6,623 nt of DNA, from contig JALQWD010000021.1 in NCBI GenBank assembly GCA_023260175.1, positions 1-6,623 of the forward strand, read 5' to 3'. Origin of the DNA: Candidatus Nanopelagicaceae bacterium (GTDB lineage: Bacteria > Actinomycetota > Actinomycetes > Nanopelagicales > Nanopelagicaceae). This document shows positions 6,041 to 6,623 of the stretch, in pieces. A program made the position numbers and the translations under genes. Under the pieces are notes generated by a model. That model saw only the letters and a program-made list of their open reading frames with translations, did no database searches and had not been told where the DNA came from. Position 1 is the stretch's first letter. The number at the start of each line of letters is the position of its first letter.

Positions 6041-6232
6041 TTACTTGGTACGTGCAGCCTTGCCAGCCTTTAGGCATGAGGTACAGACGTTCTGGCGTGT
6101 TGAACGGCCATTTAGGAAAACACGAACGCGCTGGATGTTTGGATTCCAACGACGACGGGTTTTCACCTGTGAGTGTGAAACGTTGTTTCCAAAGCTAGGG
6201 CCTTTGCCGCAGATTTCGCATACAGATGCCAC
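6041..6232 (-). CDS. rpmB: 50S ribosomal protein L28
   Basis: Small basic protein of the large ribosomal subunit, 63 residues, normal for bacterial L28. The start VCEICGKGPSFGNNVSHS (4-21) and the block TRRRWNPNIQRVRV (25-38) are typical of the family. Both cysteine pairs are kept, C5/C8 and C50/C53, making this the zinc-ribbon (C+) form rather than the zinc-free paralogue that many actinobacteria induce through Zur under zinc limitation. The start is GTG at 6230-6232 with an ideal AAGGAG upstream. It appears monocistronic, shares its terminator with the convergent flavoprotein gene, and is divergent from cydA across a 177-nt gap. Confidence 0.96.
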   Translation of the reverse strand: MASVCEICGKGPSFGNNVSHSQVKTRRRWNPNIQRVRVFLNGRSTRQNVCTSCLKAGKAARTK

Positions 6233-6238
6233 TGCTTA

Positions 6239-6244
6239 CTCCTT
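6239..6244 (-). promoter_or_regulatory. Ribosome binding site of rpmB
   Basis: AAGGAG on the minus strand, 6 nt before the GTG. It confirms the non-AUG start of L28. Confidence 0.85.
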
Positions 6245-6399
6245 ATGTTGGGTTCTTTTTCGAACTACTTACAGGGGCTGATGTTACTTGAACCTGGCGT
6301 GTGAGCGAAATCGTCTTTCCAGTAGGGCTTCCACTCGCATTTTTACGCCTGAAAGGGGCTCAAAAGAGAAGACTTCTACCAGTTCCATACAGAACAGAT

Positions 6400-6405
6400 G
6401 GAGAG
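6400..6405 (+). promoter_or_regulatory. Ribosome binding site of cydA
   Basis: GGAGAG lies 4 nt before the ATG at 6410, a short but workable spacing. It overlaps an in-frame ATG at 6398 that would add four residues (MERF). The SD and the usual CydA N-terminus (MDALDLARWQF-like) favour 6410. Confidence 0.65.
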
Positions 6406-6409
6406 ATTT

Positions 6410-6623
6410 ATGGATGCATTAGACCTAGCCCGTTGGCAGTTCGCAGCGACAACTGTCTACCACTTCTTATTTGTGCCAATCACAATTGGCACTGGCTTCT
6501 TAGTCGCTGGTTTGCAAACTGCTTGGTATCGCACAGGTAAGGATAAGTACTTACATGCAACTAAGTTTTTTGGAAAATTATTCTTAATCAATTTTGCTAT
6601 GGGTGTTGTAACCGGAATTGTGC
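6410..6623 (+). CDS. cydA: Cytochrome bd ubiquinol oxidase subunit I, N-terminal part
   Basis: First 71 residues of the haem-bearing subunit of the high-affinity terminal oxidase cytochrome bd, an integral membrane protein that oxidises quinol and reduces oxygen to water without pumping protons. The opening DALDLARWQF and the following VYHFLFVPITIG (16-27) are diagnostic. H18 corresponds to E. coli H19, an axial haem ligand. The first membrane helix spans about 12-33. The loop AWYRTGKDKYL and the motif KLFLINFAMGVVTGIV at the start of helix two follow. The reading frame is intact up to the window edge, where the gene is cut; cydB would be expected downstream. Divergent from rpmB. Confidence 0.95.
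   Translation, partial: MDALDLARWQFAATTVYHFLFVPITIGTGFLVAGLQTAWYRTGKDKYLHATKFFGKLFLINFAMGVVTGIV

Larger units (their letters stand above)
6233..6409. promoter_or_regulatory. Intergenic region between divergent rpmB and cydA
   Basis: This 177-nt gap must hold promoters for both genes. On the minus strand, TTCAAG (plus-strand 6287-6292) and TAAGTA (6266-6271) with a 14-15 nt spacer are a weak promoter candidate for rpmB. I see no convincing -10/-35 pair for cydA, no clear palindromic operator and no hairpin of note. A short GGGGCT occurs at both 6274-6279 and 6355-6360, which may be chance. Reading frames across it are shadows. Confidence 0.4.

Noticed and set aside
6045..6281. 78-residue plus-strand frame opposite rpmB
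   Set aside because: Antisense shadow of a clear L28 gene.
6233..6409. Structured RNA or redox operator (Rex-type) before cydA
   Set aside because: No long stem, no clear inverted repeat of the expected form; the two GGGGCT copies are too short to support a call.
6301..6540. 79-residue plus-strand frame starting in the rpmB-cydA gap
   Set aside because: Its 3' half is cydA read out of frame, it has no SD, and its residues show no family pattern.

Overview
This window reads as a housekeeping stretch of a low-to-moderate GC actinobacterial chromosome. Three things point there: an HU-type nucleoid protein with a long Lys/Ala/Pro tail, the gene order HU - acyltransferase - gpsA - ddl - Lrp/AsnC domain - thiL - rpmB that I know from Streptomyces and in part Mycobacterium, and promoters placed as for leaderless mRNAs. 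The modest GC and compact spacing fit a streamlined freshwater actinobacterium of the acI/Nanopelagicales type. That placement is inference from gene order and composition, not from any search.

Layout. Bases 1 to about 60 are very GC-rich (42 of 60) and do not belong to the HU gene they run into; they look like a fragment of a foreign high-GC gene on the minus strand, joined to an HU gene that has lost its first 8-10 codons (chimera or rearrangement). HU ends at a strong intrinsic terminator. A tightly packed plus-strand operon follows: plsC-like acyltransferase, gpsA and ddl, with a 1-nt overlap and then a zero-gap junction. ddl runs convergently into a small minus-strand gene for a stand-alone Lrp/AsnC ligand-binding domain, the two overlapping by 4 nt. 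Divergent from that gene is a second plus-strand pair, thiL and a 471-residue nitronate monooxygenase-like flavoprotein. A symmetric terminator separates this pair from the convergent rpmB (L28, minus strand). Divergent from rpmB, the start of cydA (cytochrome bd oxidase subunit I) runs off the end of the window.

Function. GpsA makes sn-glycerol 3-phosphate and the PlsC-family enzyme probably acylates lysophosphatidate made from it, so these two neighbours serve phospholipid synthesis. Ddl supplies D-Ala-D-Ala for peptidoglycan, so the first operon is an envelope-building unit. ThiL makes thiamine diphosphate. The flavoprotein shares its transcript, but no link to thiamine can be shown. I see no mobile element, CRISPR array, tRNA, rRNA or riboswitch, and no previously undescribed system. 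The points most worth a second look are the chimeric left edge, the matching leaderless-type promoters of plsC and thiL, and the cysteine-bearing C-terminal extension of the flavoprotein.
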